From positions 1 through 64,000 of the forward strand of contig NZ_QPJD01000024.1 of the NCBI RefSeq assembly GCF_003337375.1: 64,000 nucleotides of DNA, written 5' to 3'. This document shows positions 50,698 through 58,691 of this stretch, piece by piece. Positions within the stretch are counted from its first letter, which is position 1, and the number at the start of each line of letters is the position of its first letter. Origin of the DNA: Paenibacillus prosopidis (GTDB taxonomy: Bacteria > Bacillota > Bacilli > Paenibacillales > Paenibacillaceae). Made by a program: the position numbers and the translations under genes. The notes below the pieces were generated by a model, which did no database searches, was not told the origin of the DNA, and saw nothing but the letters and a program-made list of their open reading frames with translations.

Positions 50698-53600
50698 CTA
50701 TGGTGTCACATTTTGCAATTCTTCCTTATACAGCAGGACGTCCTTGTATCCTTGCAAGAATTGCTCCGTCATGTGGATCTTCTGCTCCATATTTAATCCC
50801 TTGCCCCGCAGAAGCACGCTCGGATTTGGTTCTTGCTCGCTGCCTTGCTTAAATCGGTTCTCAAGCTTTAAGCACAGCTGATCTACTTTTTTCCGGTCAA
50901 TACGGCGTTTCTCGTTAGCAGCGAAGCGAAGGATAAGATCGTCGCCCTTCCCGCTAATTTGCTCGATACCGTACATAGTGCCATATACTTTGAGTCTCGC
51001 AACCGCAAGCAAATTGCTAACCGCCTGCGGTAAATCGCCAAAGCGGTCTACAAGCTCGTCGATCACATCGTCCGACTCTTCAAAGGTCCGGATTGCAGCA
51101 ACCTTTTTATAAATTTCAATTTTTTGAATGCTGTCGTAAATGTAATCGGAAGGCAAATAAGCATCGATACTGACATCGATGAGCGTGCTAACCGGCTTCT
51201 CTTCCTTCACTTCTTCGCCGCTCATCTCCGCTTTACGCTTGGCGATCTCATCTGCCAGCATTTGCGAATACATGTCGAAGCCAACGGAGGCAATGAAGCC
51301 GTGCTGCTCTGCCCCAAGCAAATTGCCCGCTCCGCGAATAGACAAATCGCGCATCGCAATTTTAAAGCCGGAGCCGAGCTCCGTGAACTCTTTGATCGAT
51401 TGCAGACGTTTCTCCGCAACCTCTGTTAGCACCTTATCCCGTTGATAGGTGAAATAAGCATATGCTATCCGGTTAGAACGGCCTACGCGCCCGCGCAGCT
51501 GGTACAGCTGGGAAAGTCCCATTTTGTCCGCATCATGCACAATTAACGTATTGACATTCGGAATATCGACGCCTGTCTCGATAATACTCGTGCTGACCAG
51601 AACGTCAGATTCGCCGTCAAGGAAATCGAGAATCGTCTTTTCCAGCTCCTGCTCCGACATTTGCCCATGCCCAACCGCTACTCTAGCATCCGGTACAAGC
51701 GCATTGATCTGCTCGGCCATCTGATAGATGCCTTGCACGCGATTATATAAATAATAGACCTGGCCGCCGCGGGCAAGCTCGCGCTCAATCGCTTCGCGGA
51801 CGAGTGCCGGACTGTATTCGACCACATACGTTTGAACGGGAAACCGGTTCTCCGGCGGTGTTTCAATAACAGACAAATCACGCACCCCGAGCATCGACAT
51901 ATGAAGCGTGCGCGGAATCGGCGTTGCCGTCAACGTTAGCACGTCCACATTTGTTTTCAGCTTCTTCAGCTTCTCCTTATGCGACACGCCGAACCGCTGC
52001 TCCTCGTCCACAATGAGCAGCCCCAGCGATTTGAATATAATGTCCTGCGACAGCAGGCGGTGCGTTCCGATGACAACATCAACGGTTCCGGCCTTCAGTC
52101 CTTTCATCGTTTCATTCTGCTCCTTGCGCGAGCGGAAACGGCTAAGCACCTGAACATTGATCGGATAACCGGCAAACCGCTCACGGAACGTCTCATAGTG
52201 CTGCTGCGCCAAAATCGTCGTAGGTACCAGCACGGCTACCTGCTTGCTATCCATTGCCGCCTTGAAGGCAGCACGAATAGCGACCTCGGTTTTGCCATAA
52301 CCAACGTCTCCGCAAAGGAGCCGGTCCATAGGTTGACTCTTTTCCATGTCCTTCTTGATTTCCTCAATCGCTCTCATCTGGTCGCGCGTCTCATCATAAG
52401 GGAACATAGCCTCGAATTCATTCTGATAAGACGTATCTTGTCCGAATGCATATCCGGCCGCAGTCTGCCGCTCCGCATACAGCTTGATTAAATCATCAGC
52501 TATGTCTTGTACGGATGCTTTCACCTTACTCTTTGCTCTTGTCCATTCACTGCCGCCCAGCTTGTTTACTTTAGGCTCTCTCTCTTCCGATCCGACATAT
52601 TTCTGAATCATGTCCACTTGCTCAATCGGAACAGACAGCTTATCGCCGCCGGCGTACAGGATATGCAAATAATCTTTATGAATGCCCGCAATTTCAAGCG
52701 TGCCGATCCCTACGTATTTCCCGATTCCATGATTGTGATGGACAACGTAGTCGCCGACTTTAAGCTCTGTATAACTCTTAATACGTTCGGCATTGTCGAC
52801 CTTCTTGTCGATTCTTCGCGCTTTCCTCTGCTTCTGGGAGAACATCTCGCCTTCCGTAATAATAACGAGATGGGATGATGGCAGCTCAAAGCCGGATTGC
52901 AGATTCCCTTCCAGAAGAATAGGCGTCTCGATACTGTAATCATCAAGCACGCGGCGCATCCGTTCCATCCGTTCCGCATTCCCGGCCAGCATCATGACGG
53001 TAGCGCCAGTCTTGCGCCAACGTTCCATTTCTGCCTTTAGCACATTCATTTGTCCGTGGAAGTTTTGCATCGAGCGACTGGTCATATTCAAAATGTTTTG
53101 CGGCTGCGAATGCGGAATTTGCCGCAGGAACAACGACAAGAACAGCGTCGGAAACGGACGTTGGTGTAAGATCTCGTCCGTCTCGCGCGCTAGCGAAAGC
53201 CCTGGCAGAGACTTGCCGTTCTGCAGCAAATGCATCGACCATTCCGCCTCATCCCGCTCCAGCTGCTTCGCTGTCTCTATCAAACGGGTTGGCTCATCTA
53301 GTATGAGAAGCGTATCGCCCGGCATATAATCAAGAATCGTATGCCGCTCAGGGTATAATAACGAAATATATTTATATATTTCCGGAAAATAAACGTGCTC
53401 GCGAAGCTTCTCCAGTTCTCCGCCCATTTCCGTGCGCAGACGATCCTTCGCCGTGCGGTCTGTCATTTTGTCGAGCTGCTTCTCCAGCAGCTGCTGCGCA
53501 TGGTTCGCCGCTATTTCCATTCGGTGACTATCGGCCAGCATTTCTTGGCATGGCGGTACAACGAACGATTCCATCCGGTCGGAGGATCGTTGATCTGCAG

Positions 53601-54285
53601 GGTCGAAAGCCCGTATCGAGTCAATATCATCACCAAACCACTCAATCCGATACGCCTGCGAAGCCGTTAATGGATAAAAGTCAACGATACCGCCTCGTAC
53701 ACTCATTTCGCCGCGTAATTCTACACGATCATTACGCGTATAACCAAGCGCCGTCATCTGACGCAAGAAAGACTCTAGCGGAAGCGAGTCGCCGACACGC
53801 ACTGCAATTTTCGCTTCCGCCATGACAGCGCTTATCGGCAAATAACGCCGTACCCCTGAGAATGGCACGACAACAATCCCGCGATAGCCTTTGGACAGCT
53901 TAATCAGCACATCCATGCGCTGCGCCAGCGTCTCGGGACTCGAGATCGCCGCTTCGGCAGCTACAAGCTCATTCGCGGGATATAACAATACATCATCTGG
54001 TGAAAGACATTCCTGCAAATCCTCGGCAATCTTCTGCGCAGAGAACATATTATGCGTCACTACCAGCATCGGACGCTCTACATCCTCCTGTAATGCTGCA
54101 ATGAGCACTTGTCTGGAAGAGCCGGCAAGACCTGATATCATCTGTTCGCGCATGCCTTTACGAATACCGGATATAACGGACTGAACGTCCGTATCCGCGG
54201 CAAAAGCTTTAATTAACGCTTTCAACTTTTGCGACACCCCGTTTCTATACACAATCGGAGAGTGATACGATCGCTCCCGGTACAT
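50698..54285 (-). CDS. mfd: transcription-repair coupling factor Mfd
   Basis: Removes RNA polymerase stalled at DNA damage and recruits UvrA. The 1195 aa product has UvrB-like N-terminal modules, the RNA-polymerase-interacting domain (about 510-590, KSYTELKVGDYVVHHNHGIGKYVG), RecG-like helicase motifs (LLCGDVGYGKTEVAIRAAFKA, LLIVDEEQRFGV, LTLTATPIPRTLHMS, DADKMGLSQLYQLRGRVGR) and the C-terminal TRCF domain. The start is uncertain: the ATG at 54285 has GAGG at 10 nt, but the GTG at 54237 or TTG at 54225 match the length of B. subtilis Mfd better. Confidence 0.96.
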   Translation of the reverse strand: MYRERSYHSPIVYRNGVSQKLKALIKAFAADTDVQSVISGIRKGMREQMISGLAGSSRQVLIAALQEDVERPMLVVTHNMFSAQKIAEDLQECLSPDDVLLYPANELVAAEAAISSPETLAQRMDVLIKLSKGYRGIVVVPFSGVRRYLPISAVMAEAKIAVRVGDSLPLESFLRQMTALGYTRNDRVELRGEMSVRGGIVDFYPLTASQAYRIEWFGDDIDSIRAFDPADQRSSDRMESFVVPPCQEMLADSHRMEIAANHAQQLLEKQLDKMTDRTAKDRLRTEMGGELEKLREHVYFPEIYKYISLLYPERHTILDYMPGDTLLILDEPTRLIETAKQLERDEAEWSMHLLQNGKSLPGLSLARETDEILHQRPFPTLFLSLFLRQIPHSQPQNILNMTSRSMQNFHGQMNVLKAEMERWRKTGATVMMLAGNAERMERMRRVLDDYSIETPILLEGNLQSGFELPSSHLVIITEGEMFSQKQRKARRIDKKVDNAERIKSYTELKVGDYVVHHNHGIGKYVGIGTLEIAGIHKDYLHILYAGGDKLSVPIEQVDMIQKYVGSEEREPKVNKLGGSEWTRAKSKVKASVQDIADDLIKLYAERQTAAGYAFGQDTSYQNEFEAMFPYDETRDQMRAIEEIKKDMEKSQPMDRLLCGDVGYGKTEVAIRAAFKAAMDSKQVAVLVPTTILAQQHYETFRERFAGYPINVQVLSRFRSRKEQNETMKGLKAGTVDVVIGTHRLLSQDIIFKSLGLLIVDEEQRFGVSHKEKLKKLKTNVDVLTLTATPIPRTLHMSMLGVRDLSVIETPPENRFPVQTYVVEYSPALVREAIERELARGGQVYYLYNRVQGIYQMAEQINALVPDARVAVGHGQMSEQELEKTILDFLDGESDVLVSTSIIETGVDIPNVNTLIVHDADKMGLSQLYQLRGRVGRSNRIAYAYFTYQRDKVLTEVAEKRLQSIKEFTELGSGFKIAMRDLSIRGAGNLLGAEQHGFIASVGFDMYSQMLADEIAKRKAEMSGEEVKEEKPVSTLIDVSIDAYLPSDYIYDSIQKIEIYKKVAAIRTFEESDDVIDELVDRFGDLPQAVSNLLAVARLKVYGTMYGIEQISGKGDDLILRFAANEKRRIDRKKVDQLCLKLENRFKQGSEQEPNPSVLLRGKGLNMEQKIHMTEQFLQGYKDVLLYKEELQNVTP

Positions 54286-54334
54286 TGAAAAGAAGCCTCA
54301 GCCATCCGCTAAGGCCCTCATTATTATCATTCCG

Positions 54335-54565
54335 TCACTGCAGCGGATTGGCTACCAGATGCAGTTCTGGATTCGCTTCTATCGCCTCGCGGCAATAATC
54401 ACAAACCACTTTAACCGTAACGTCACCGTTTGGGTTATACGCTATTATATCGCTGCGTTCTTCGGGGGTCAAGAAATGGAAACCGAGCTGCTGCTCCGTA
54501 ACATCTGACCCGCTTATGGACCCAATTGACGTTCTGCAGTGCCTGCAGATATAGTTTACAGCCAT
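54335..54565 (-). CDS. fin: anti-sigma-F factor Fin (YabK)
   Basis: The 76 aa product carries two CxxC pairs (CRHC near 7-10 and CDYC near 55-58) likely to bind zinc, with HFLTPEERSDIIAYNPNGDVTVKVVCDYC between. Fin in B. subtilis binds sigma-F to help the switch to sigma-G in the forespore. It lies between pth and mfd, as in B. subtilis, behind a sigma-F-like promoter. Confidence 0.93.
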   Translation of the reverse strand: MAVNYICRHCRTSIGSISGSDVTEQQLGFHFLTPEERSDIIAYNPNGDVTVKVVCDYCREAIEANPELHLVANPLQ

Positions 54566-54598
54566 ATGTATGCCTCCTGAAGAGTCGTTATACCCTTC

Positions 54599-54625
54599 AG
54601 TATGCCCGCATTATCGTAATCTAAC
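54599..54625 (-). promoter_or_regulatory. fin sigma-F-type promoter
   Basis: The minus strand has GTTA (54622-54625), 14 bp, GGGCATACT (54599-54607), close to the sigma-F consensus GywTA and GGnnAnAnT. About 35 nt upstream of fin, in the gap after pth. Confidence 0.6.
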
Positions 54626-54628
54626 AGA

Positions 54629-55189
54629 TCATCGGTTAAACTTTGCCATCGTCTCTTCAAAAGGAGCCTTTAACCGGTATTCGATAGCTTCGCATGCCCC
54701 TGCAATCATCGCGGCTAATTGCTCCTGCTCGCTCTTCGGAAACGAAGAAAGCACATAATCAGCTATATTCATGCCCGGCTGCGGACGGGAAATACCCATA
54801 CGAACACGGTCGAACGTCTGAGTGCCTAAATGCTGTATAAGCGACTTAATGCCGTTATGCCCGCCTGCGCTGCCTTGGTACCGGAGCCGCAGCTTCCCGA
54901 TCTCCGTATCCAAATCATCATAAACGATAACCCCATCTGCCAGATCGGCTTTAAAATAATCAAGAAACGACCGTACGGACTCACCCGACAAGTTCATATA
55001 TGTCATCGGCTTAATGAGGACGACCTTCGTTCCTTGTACGTTGCCTTCACCGATTAAAGCTTTGCACTTGTTTTGCGTTACATTGATGCCCCACCGACGC
55101 GCCAGCTCGTCAATTACCATAAAACCGACATTATGCCGCGTTCCTTGATAAGCGGTACCGGGATTCCCCAGTCCTGCAATCCACCTCAT
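54629..55189 (-). CDS. pth: peptidyl-tRNA hydrolase
   Basis: Frees tRNA from peptidyl-tRNA dropped by ribosomes; spoVC in B. subtilis. The product is 186 aa from ATG 55189 (MRWIAGLGNPG); the 27 codons upstream in frame include part of repeat F and lack a good start. Catalytic His19 in YQGTRHNVGFM, Asn9 in GLGNPG, the KPMTYMNLSGESV motif, and Asp in VIVYDDLDTEIGKLR. RYQGSAGGHNGIKSLIQHLGTQ completes the active site. Confidence 0.95.
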   Translation of the reverse strand: MRWIAGLGNPGTAYQGTRHNVGFMVIDELARRWGINVTQNKCKALIGEGNVQGTKVVLIKPMTYMNLSGESVRSFLDYFKADLADGVIVYDDLDTEIGKLRLRYQGSAGGHNGIKSLIQHLGTQTFDRVRMGISRPQPGMNIADYVLSSFPKSEQEQLAAMIAGACEAIEYRLKAPFEETMAKFNR

Positions 55190-55233
55190 TGCTCGCTCCA
55201 CTCCTTTACGGACAAATGTAACATAATCTAATG

Positions 55234-55272
55234 CCACCGTAAACGGCTGCGCTTCGATGCACGGCAACAAAA
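55234..55272 (+). repeat. dispersed structured repeat, copy F (fragment)
   Basis: Only the first part of the family element is recognisable: ACCGTAAACGGCTGCGC, then a GATGCACGGCAACA stretch that may be the decayed middle. It lies between the rplY terminator and pth. The match is short, so this copy is the least certain. Confidence 0.4.
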
Positions 55273-55298
55273 CAGCGCCGCCCTATAAGGACGGCGCC
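55266..55298 (-). terminator. rplY terminator
   Basis: The minus strand has GGCGCCGTCC, a TTAT-type loop, GGGCGGCGC and then TGTTTTGTTG, about 30 nt after the rplY stop. Confidence 0.75.
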
Positions 55299-55327
55299 AT
55301 ATCAAGCCCCATGCTGCTTTGCTTTGA

Positions 55328-55978
55328 TCAAAGGGGTTTCAATTCTTCCAGCTGCGCCTCTTTGGATCTCGACTCTGCCTCAATCAGCTCCACAGCAGCA
55401 TCTTCCTTCTCATCCTCGGTAAGCTCTTTCTGCGGTGCAAGAATCGTCAGCACGACAAGCTCAGGGTCGGACTTCGACTCCACGCCCTGCGGCAGCTTCA
55501 AATCGCTGACAAGCAAGCTTTCGCCTACTCCAAGCGACGATATATCCACCGTTACAGCTTCCGGAATATTACCTGGTAAGCACTGAACCTCAAGCTCATG
55601 CAAAATAACCTGAAGAATGCCGCCTTCTTTTACGCCTTCGGAGTCACCTACCGCCTCAATGCGAACATTCGCGCGGACGTTTTCATTCAAATTGATTTGA
55701 TGAAAATCGACATGCAGCACATGGCGGGTCATCGTATCGCGCTGCACATCCGACACCATAACGGATTGTTTACCATACGACGGAATATCTATTTCCAGCA
55801 CCGCATTCGGATGAGAACGAAGCAGTAGTTCAAGCTCCTTCTGATCCACCGAAACAAGCGCGGCAGAGCTCAGCTGCTTTCCGTACACGACACCGGGAAT
55901 TCGGCCTTGGAGCCGCAACTCGCGAAGTTCTCCTTTCGTCGAGATTGAGCGCCCGTTTGCTTTCATAGCTATCGACAT
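55328..55978 (-). CDS. rplY: ribosomal protein L25 / general stress protein Ctc
   Basis: The 216 aa product is a TL5/CTC-type L25: the N-terminal 5S-rRNA-binding domain (about 1-95, LRLQGRIPGVVYGKQLSSAALVSVDQKEL, VLHVDFHQINLNENVRA) and the C-terminal beta domain (about 100-185, VQCLPGNIPEAVTVDISSLGVGESL), followed by a Glu-rich tail. In B. subtilis ctc is a sigma-B stress gene following prs; here it directly follows glmU and has its own sigma-B-like promoter. Confidence 0.94.
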   Translation of the reverse strand: MSIAMKANGRSISTKGELRELRLQGRIPGVVYGKQLSSAALVSVDQKELELLLRSHPNAVLEIDIPSYGKQSVMVSDVQRDTMTRHVLHVDFHQINLNENVRANVRIEAVGDSEGVKEGGILQVILHELEVQCLPGNIPEAVTVDISSLGVGESLLVSDLKLPQGVESKSDPELVVLTILAPQKELTEDEKEDAAVELIEAESRSKEAQLEELKPL

Positions 55979-56040
55979 ACTGGAAACCTCCTACTATTTT
56001 TTTGAAGCAGCATGCGCTTCATATTGATTTCCATATATCT

Positions 56041-56066
56041 TTACCCATTCCGGCCTCAATCTAAAC
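56041..56066 (-). promoter_or_regulatory. sigma-B-like promoter before rplY
   Basis: The minus strand has GTTTAG, 14 bp, GGGTAA, close to the sigma-B consensus GTTTAA-N12-15-GGGTAT. About 62 nt upstream of rplY, after the glmU stop. Whether this organism has sigma-B is not known from the window. Confidence 0.5.
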
Positions 56067-56078
56067 ACCGTCTGCGTC

Positions 56079-57476
56079 TTACTTCAGATTCTTTTCTTTT
56101 TTGGCTTTCGCCCGTCCACGAATTTTATCCGCGTAACCCGGCTTGTTCACCTGGCGCTCGCGTGCGATCGCCAAATCGCCTGCCGGAACATCCTGCGTGA
56201 TGGTAGAACCCGCAACGACATAAGCGCCGTCTCCAATTTTCACAGGAGCGATTAAATTGACATTGCTGCCAACAAACGCGTTATCACCGATCTCCGTCAC
56301 AAATTTATTGTAGCCGTCATAATTGACGGTAATCGCTCCACAGCCGATATTAACATCCTTTCCGACCTTTGCGTCACCGACATAGCTAAGATGCGACACT
56401 TTACTGCCATCGTCAAGCGATGCATTTTTGAGCTCAACAAAATCGCCGATCTTGCAGCCGACTCCAAGCTTCGAGCCCGGACGCAAATTCGCATAGGGTC
56501 CAATCGAGCTCGTATCTCCTACGGCGGACTCTGCGACCACTGAATATTTGATTGTAACCCCGTTGCCGATTGTGCTGTCCGTAATATCCGCTTGCGGCCC
56601 GATTACGCAATCTTCACCAATTACTGTCGTTCCGCGCAGTACCGTACCGGGATAAATAATCGTATCCGATCCGATTTGAACGCCCGCTTCGATGTAAGTT
56701 GATGCTGCGTCAATAAAAGTAACCCCGCCCAGCAAATGATTGCGATTTATGCGCTCACGCATTAGCCGCTCCGCTTCAGCCAAGGCAACACGGTCGTTTA
56801 CGCCGATTGCTTCAGCCAAATCAGTCGTGCAATAGCCTTGAACGGATTCTCCGGCTTCACGGAAAATACCGATGACATCGGTCAAATAATATTCTCCCTG
56901 CGCATTATTGCTAGTTACCTTAGCCAGCGCAGCGAACAGCTTCTGATTATCAAAGCAATAGGTACCCGTATTAATTTCCTTTACAGCGGCCTCATGAGGG
57001 GAGCAGTCCTTCTGCTCTACAATACGCTGAACAGTGCCGTCCTCTCCGCGAATAACACGGCCGTAGCCTGTCGGATTATCGAACGACGCCGTTAACACTG
57101 TTGCTGCCGCTCCGCTAGAAGCATGAAGCTCCAGCATTGCGTTAATCGTGGACGCCTGTACAAGAGGCGTATCGCCGCAAATAACGATCGTGGTGCCTTC
57201 TTCTCCGCCTAGCAGTGCCTCTGCTTGACGCACCGCATGTCCGGTACCCAGCTGCTGCTCCTGCAGGACGTACTCCGCGGCATCACCCAATGTCGCTTTC
57301 ACCATTTCCGCACCGTGCCCAACAATAACAACCGTACGCTCGGCATGTGCTTCTTTTACCGTATCCAGCACATGTCCTACCATCGGCTTCCCGCATACCG
57401 AATGGAGTACCTTATATAATTTCGATTTCATACGCTTACCCTGTCCCGCAGCAAGCACAATCGCCATAACTTTCAA
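56079..57476 (-). CDS. glmU: bifunctional N-acetyltransferase / UDP-GlcNAc pyrophosphorylase
   Basis: Makes UDP-GlcNAc from glucosamine-1-phosphate in two steps, for peptidoglycan. The 465 aa product has the N-terminal nucleotidyltransferase (about 1-230: LAAGQGKRMKSKLYKVLH, QEQQLGTGHAV, VICGDTPL) and the C-terminal left-handed beta helix (about 255-440, hexapeptide repeats, LRPGSKLGVGCKIGDFVELK, GAITVNYDGYNK) and a basic tail. Its TATAAT -10 box (57523-57528) directly abuts repeat copy G. Confidence 0.97.
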   Translation of the reverse strand: MKVMAIVLAAGQGKRMKSKLYKVLHSVCGKPMVGHVLDTVKEAHAERTVVIVGHGAEMVKATLGDAAEYVLQEQQLGTGHAVRQAEALLGGEEGTTIVICGDTPLVQASTINAMLELHASSGAAATVLTASFDNPTGYGRVIRGEDGTVQRIVEQKDCSPHEAAVKEINTGTYCFDNQKLFAALAKVTSNNAQGEYYLTDVIGIFREAGESVQGYCTTDLAEAIGVNDRVALAEAERLMRERINRNHLLGGVTFIDAASTYIEAGVQIGSDTIIYPGTVLRGTTVIGEDCVIGPQADITDSTIGNGVTIKYSVVAESAVGDTSSIGPYANLRPGSKLGVGCKIGDFVELKNASLDDGSKVSHLSYVGDAKVGKDVNIGCGAITVNYDGYNKFVTEIGDNAFVGSNVNLIAPVKIGDGAYVVAGSTITQDVPAGDLAIARERQVNKPGYADKIRGRAKAKKEKNLK

Positions 57477-57529
57477 ATAAAAAACCTCCCGCCAGCATCA
57501 AATTCTCTAATGAATATATTACATTATAC

Positions 57530-57602
57530 CAAGCGAAAACGGATGACGCTACGCACGAACCGCTAGCTGTGTGAATGAACAGCTCGGTTCTGTGCCATCC
57601 TT
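57530..57602 (+). repeat. dispersed structured repeat, copy G (truncated)
   Basis: Holds the first arm (AAGCGAAAACGGATGACGC) and the complete middle hairpin (ACGCACGAACCG ... CGGTTCTGTGCC), then stops at CCATCCTT; the GCTCGTTTCGCGG core and A/T-rich arm are missing. The break is next to the spoVG terminator. The outer end touches the glmU -10 element. Confidence 0.8.
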
Positions 57603-57610
57603 GTCTATTT

Positions 57611-57638
57611 AAAAAAGAAAAGAGAGCCTCGGCTCTCT
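57611..57638 (-). terminator. spoVG terminator
   Basis: On the minus strand, GAGAGCC-GA-GGCTCTC is followed by TTTTCTTTTTT, 38 nt after the spoVG stop. Confidence 0.88.
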
Positions 57639-57675
57639 TCTCCAATCATTCCTAAAATAACATGAAATGCTCTGG

Positions 57676-57957
57676 TTAAGCTCCTTCTTCAATCGCAACT
57701 TCTTCTGCTGCACGCTCGTACTCGGCGAGAACAGCGGCCTGGATTTTCTCCCGGGTGGTTGAAGAGATCGGATGAGCGATATCCCGAAATTCTCCATCCG
57801 GAGTACGTTTGCTTGGCATTGCAACGAACATACCATTGTTACCATCGATTACACGAATATCGTGAACGACGAATTCATTGTCAATAGTAATGGATGCGAT
57901 AGCCTTCATACGCCCTTCGGAATTTACTCGGCGGAGTCTGACATCAGTAATTTGCAC
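57676..57957 (-). CDS. spoVG: septation/regulatory protein SpoVG
   Basis: Small conserved nucleic-acid-binding regulator. The 93 aa product has the typical N-terminus MQITDVRLRRVNSEGRMKAIASITIDNEFVVHDIRVIDG (about 1-39), NGMFVAMPSKRTPDGEFRDIAHPIS, and an acidic helical tail. The GTG start has AAGGTGGTGA upstream. A good sigma-H promoter precedes it, the classic control of B. subtilis spoVG. Confidence 0.96.
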   Translation of the reverse strand: MQITDVRLRRVNSEGRMKAIASITIDNEFVVHDIRVIDGNNGMFVAMPSKRTPDGEFRDIAHPISSTTREKIQAAVLAEYERAAEEVAIEEGA

Positions 57958-57996
57958 TTGTGTTCACCACCTTTGTCTATCAGAGACTTGGTGTAT

Positions 57997-58025
57997 ACTT
58001 CCACGTTTTTGTGCTAATTCCTTCT
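57997..58025 (-). promoter_or_regulatory. spoVG sigma-H promoter
   Basis: The minus strand has AGAAGGAATT (58016-58025) and GTGGAAGT (57997-58004), matching sigma-H consensus RnAGGAwww and RnnGAAT at the right spacing. An A/T-rich tract (about 58030-58085) lies upstream, like the AT box of the B. subtilis spoVG promoter. Confidence 0.75.
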
Positions 58026-58087
58026 AGATTTTTGGTAAATTCATGCACTATTTAAAATATTTTTTTTAGTTTGAATCTTTTTCGTTT

Positions 58088-58486
58088 TCATTCGACATTA
58101 GTCGATGCTATGACCTCTATTTCGACAAAAACATCCTTTGGCAACCGCGCGACTTCAACAGTCGACCGAGCCGGTTTATGGTCACCGAAATAAGAAGAAT
58201 AGATGCCGTTTACCGCCGCAAATTGGTTCATGTCTTTCAAAAACACGGTCGTCTTCACAACATCCTGAAAGCCTGCACCCGCAGCCGCAAGCACGGCCTC
58301 CAGATTACGAAATACTTGATGCGTTTGCTCCTCAATGCCGCCTTTTACCAGCTGCCCTGACGCATCAAGCGGAATTTGTCCGGAAGTGAACAACAATCCT
58401 CCCAGCTTAATTGCTTGTGAATAAGGTCCGATTGCCGCAGGCGCCCGATCCGTTGCAATAACTTGCGGTTGTTGCTTCGTTGTCAT
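58088..58486 (-). CDS. ridA: RidA-family enamine/imine deaminase (YabJ)
   Basis: Hydrolyses reactive enamines from PLP enzymes. The 132 aa product has the RidA core: APAAIGPYSQAIKLGGLLFTSGQIPLD (about 14-40), QTHQVFRNLEAVLAAAG, VVKTTVFLKDMNQFAAVNGIYSSYF, and RSTVEVARLPKDVFVEIEVIA with the substrate-binding Arg. Lies after purR, as yabJ does in B. subtilis, but repeat copy H separates them here. Confidence 0.95.
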   Translation of the reverse strand: MTTKQQPQVIATDRAPAAIGPYSQAIKLGGLLFTSGQIPLDASGQLVKGGIEEQTHQVFRNLEAVLAAAGAGFQDVVKTTVFLKDMNQFAAVNGIYSSYFGDHKPARSTVEVARLPKDVFVEIEVIASTNVE

Positions 58487-58543
58487 TATTGTCCCAGCCT
58501 TTCAAAGCAAGATGCAAAATATGAAAACCTGCTCATTTGATTC

Positions 58544-58691
58544 AAGCGTAAACGGCTTGCGTTACGCACGAACCGCTAGCTGTGTTAATGAACAGCTCGG
58601 TTCTGTGCCATCCTTAGTGGCAATAGGTCGTTTCGCGGTTAAATATAAGCATGGTATAAAATTCAAATTTATACTTTCTTATATTTTAAAA
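58544..58691 (+). repeat. dispersed structured repeat, copy H (overlaps the purR end)
   Basis: Full-length form with first arm, middle hairpin, TCGTTTCGCGG core and a diverged A/T-rich arm ending CTTATATTTTAAAA. The end of the element overlaps the last codons and the stop of purR (TTT AAA ATA TAA on the minus strand). Confidence 0.82.
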
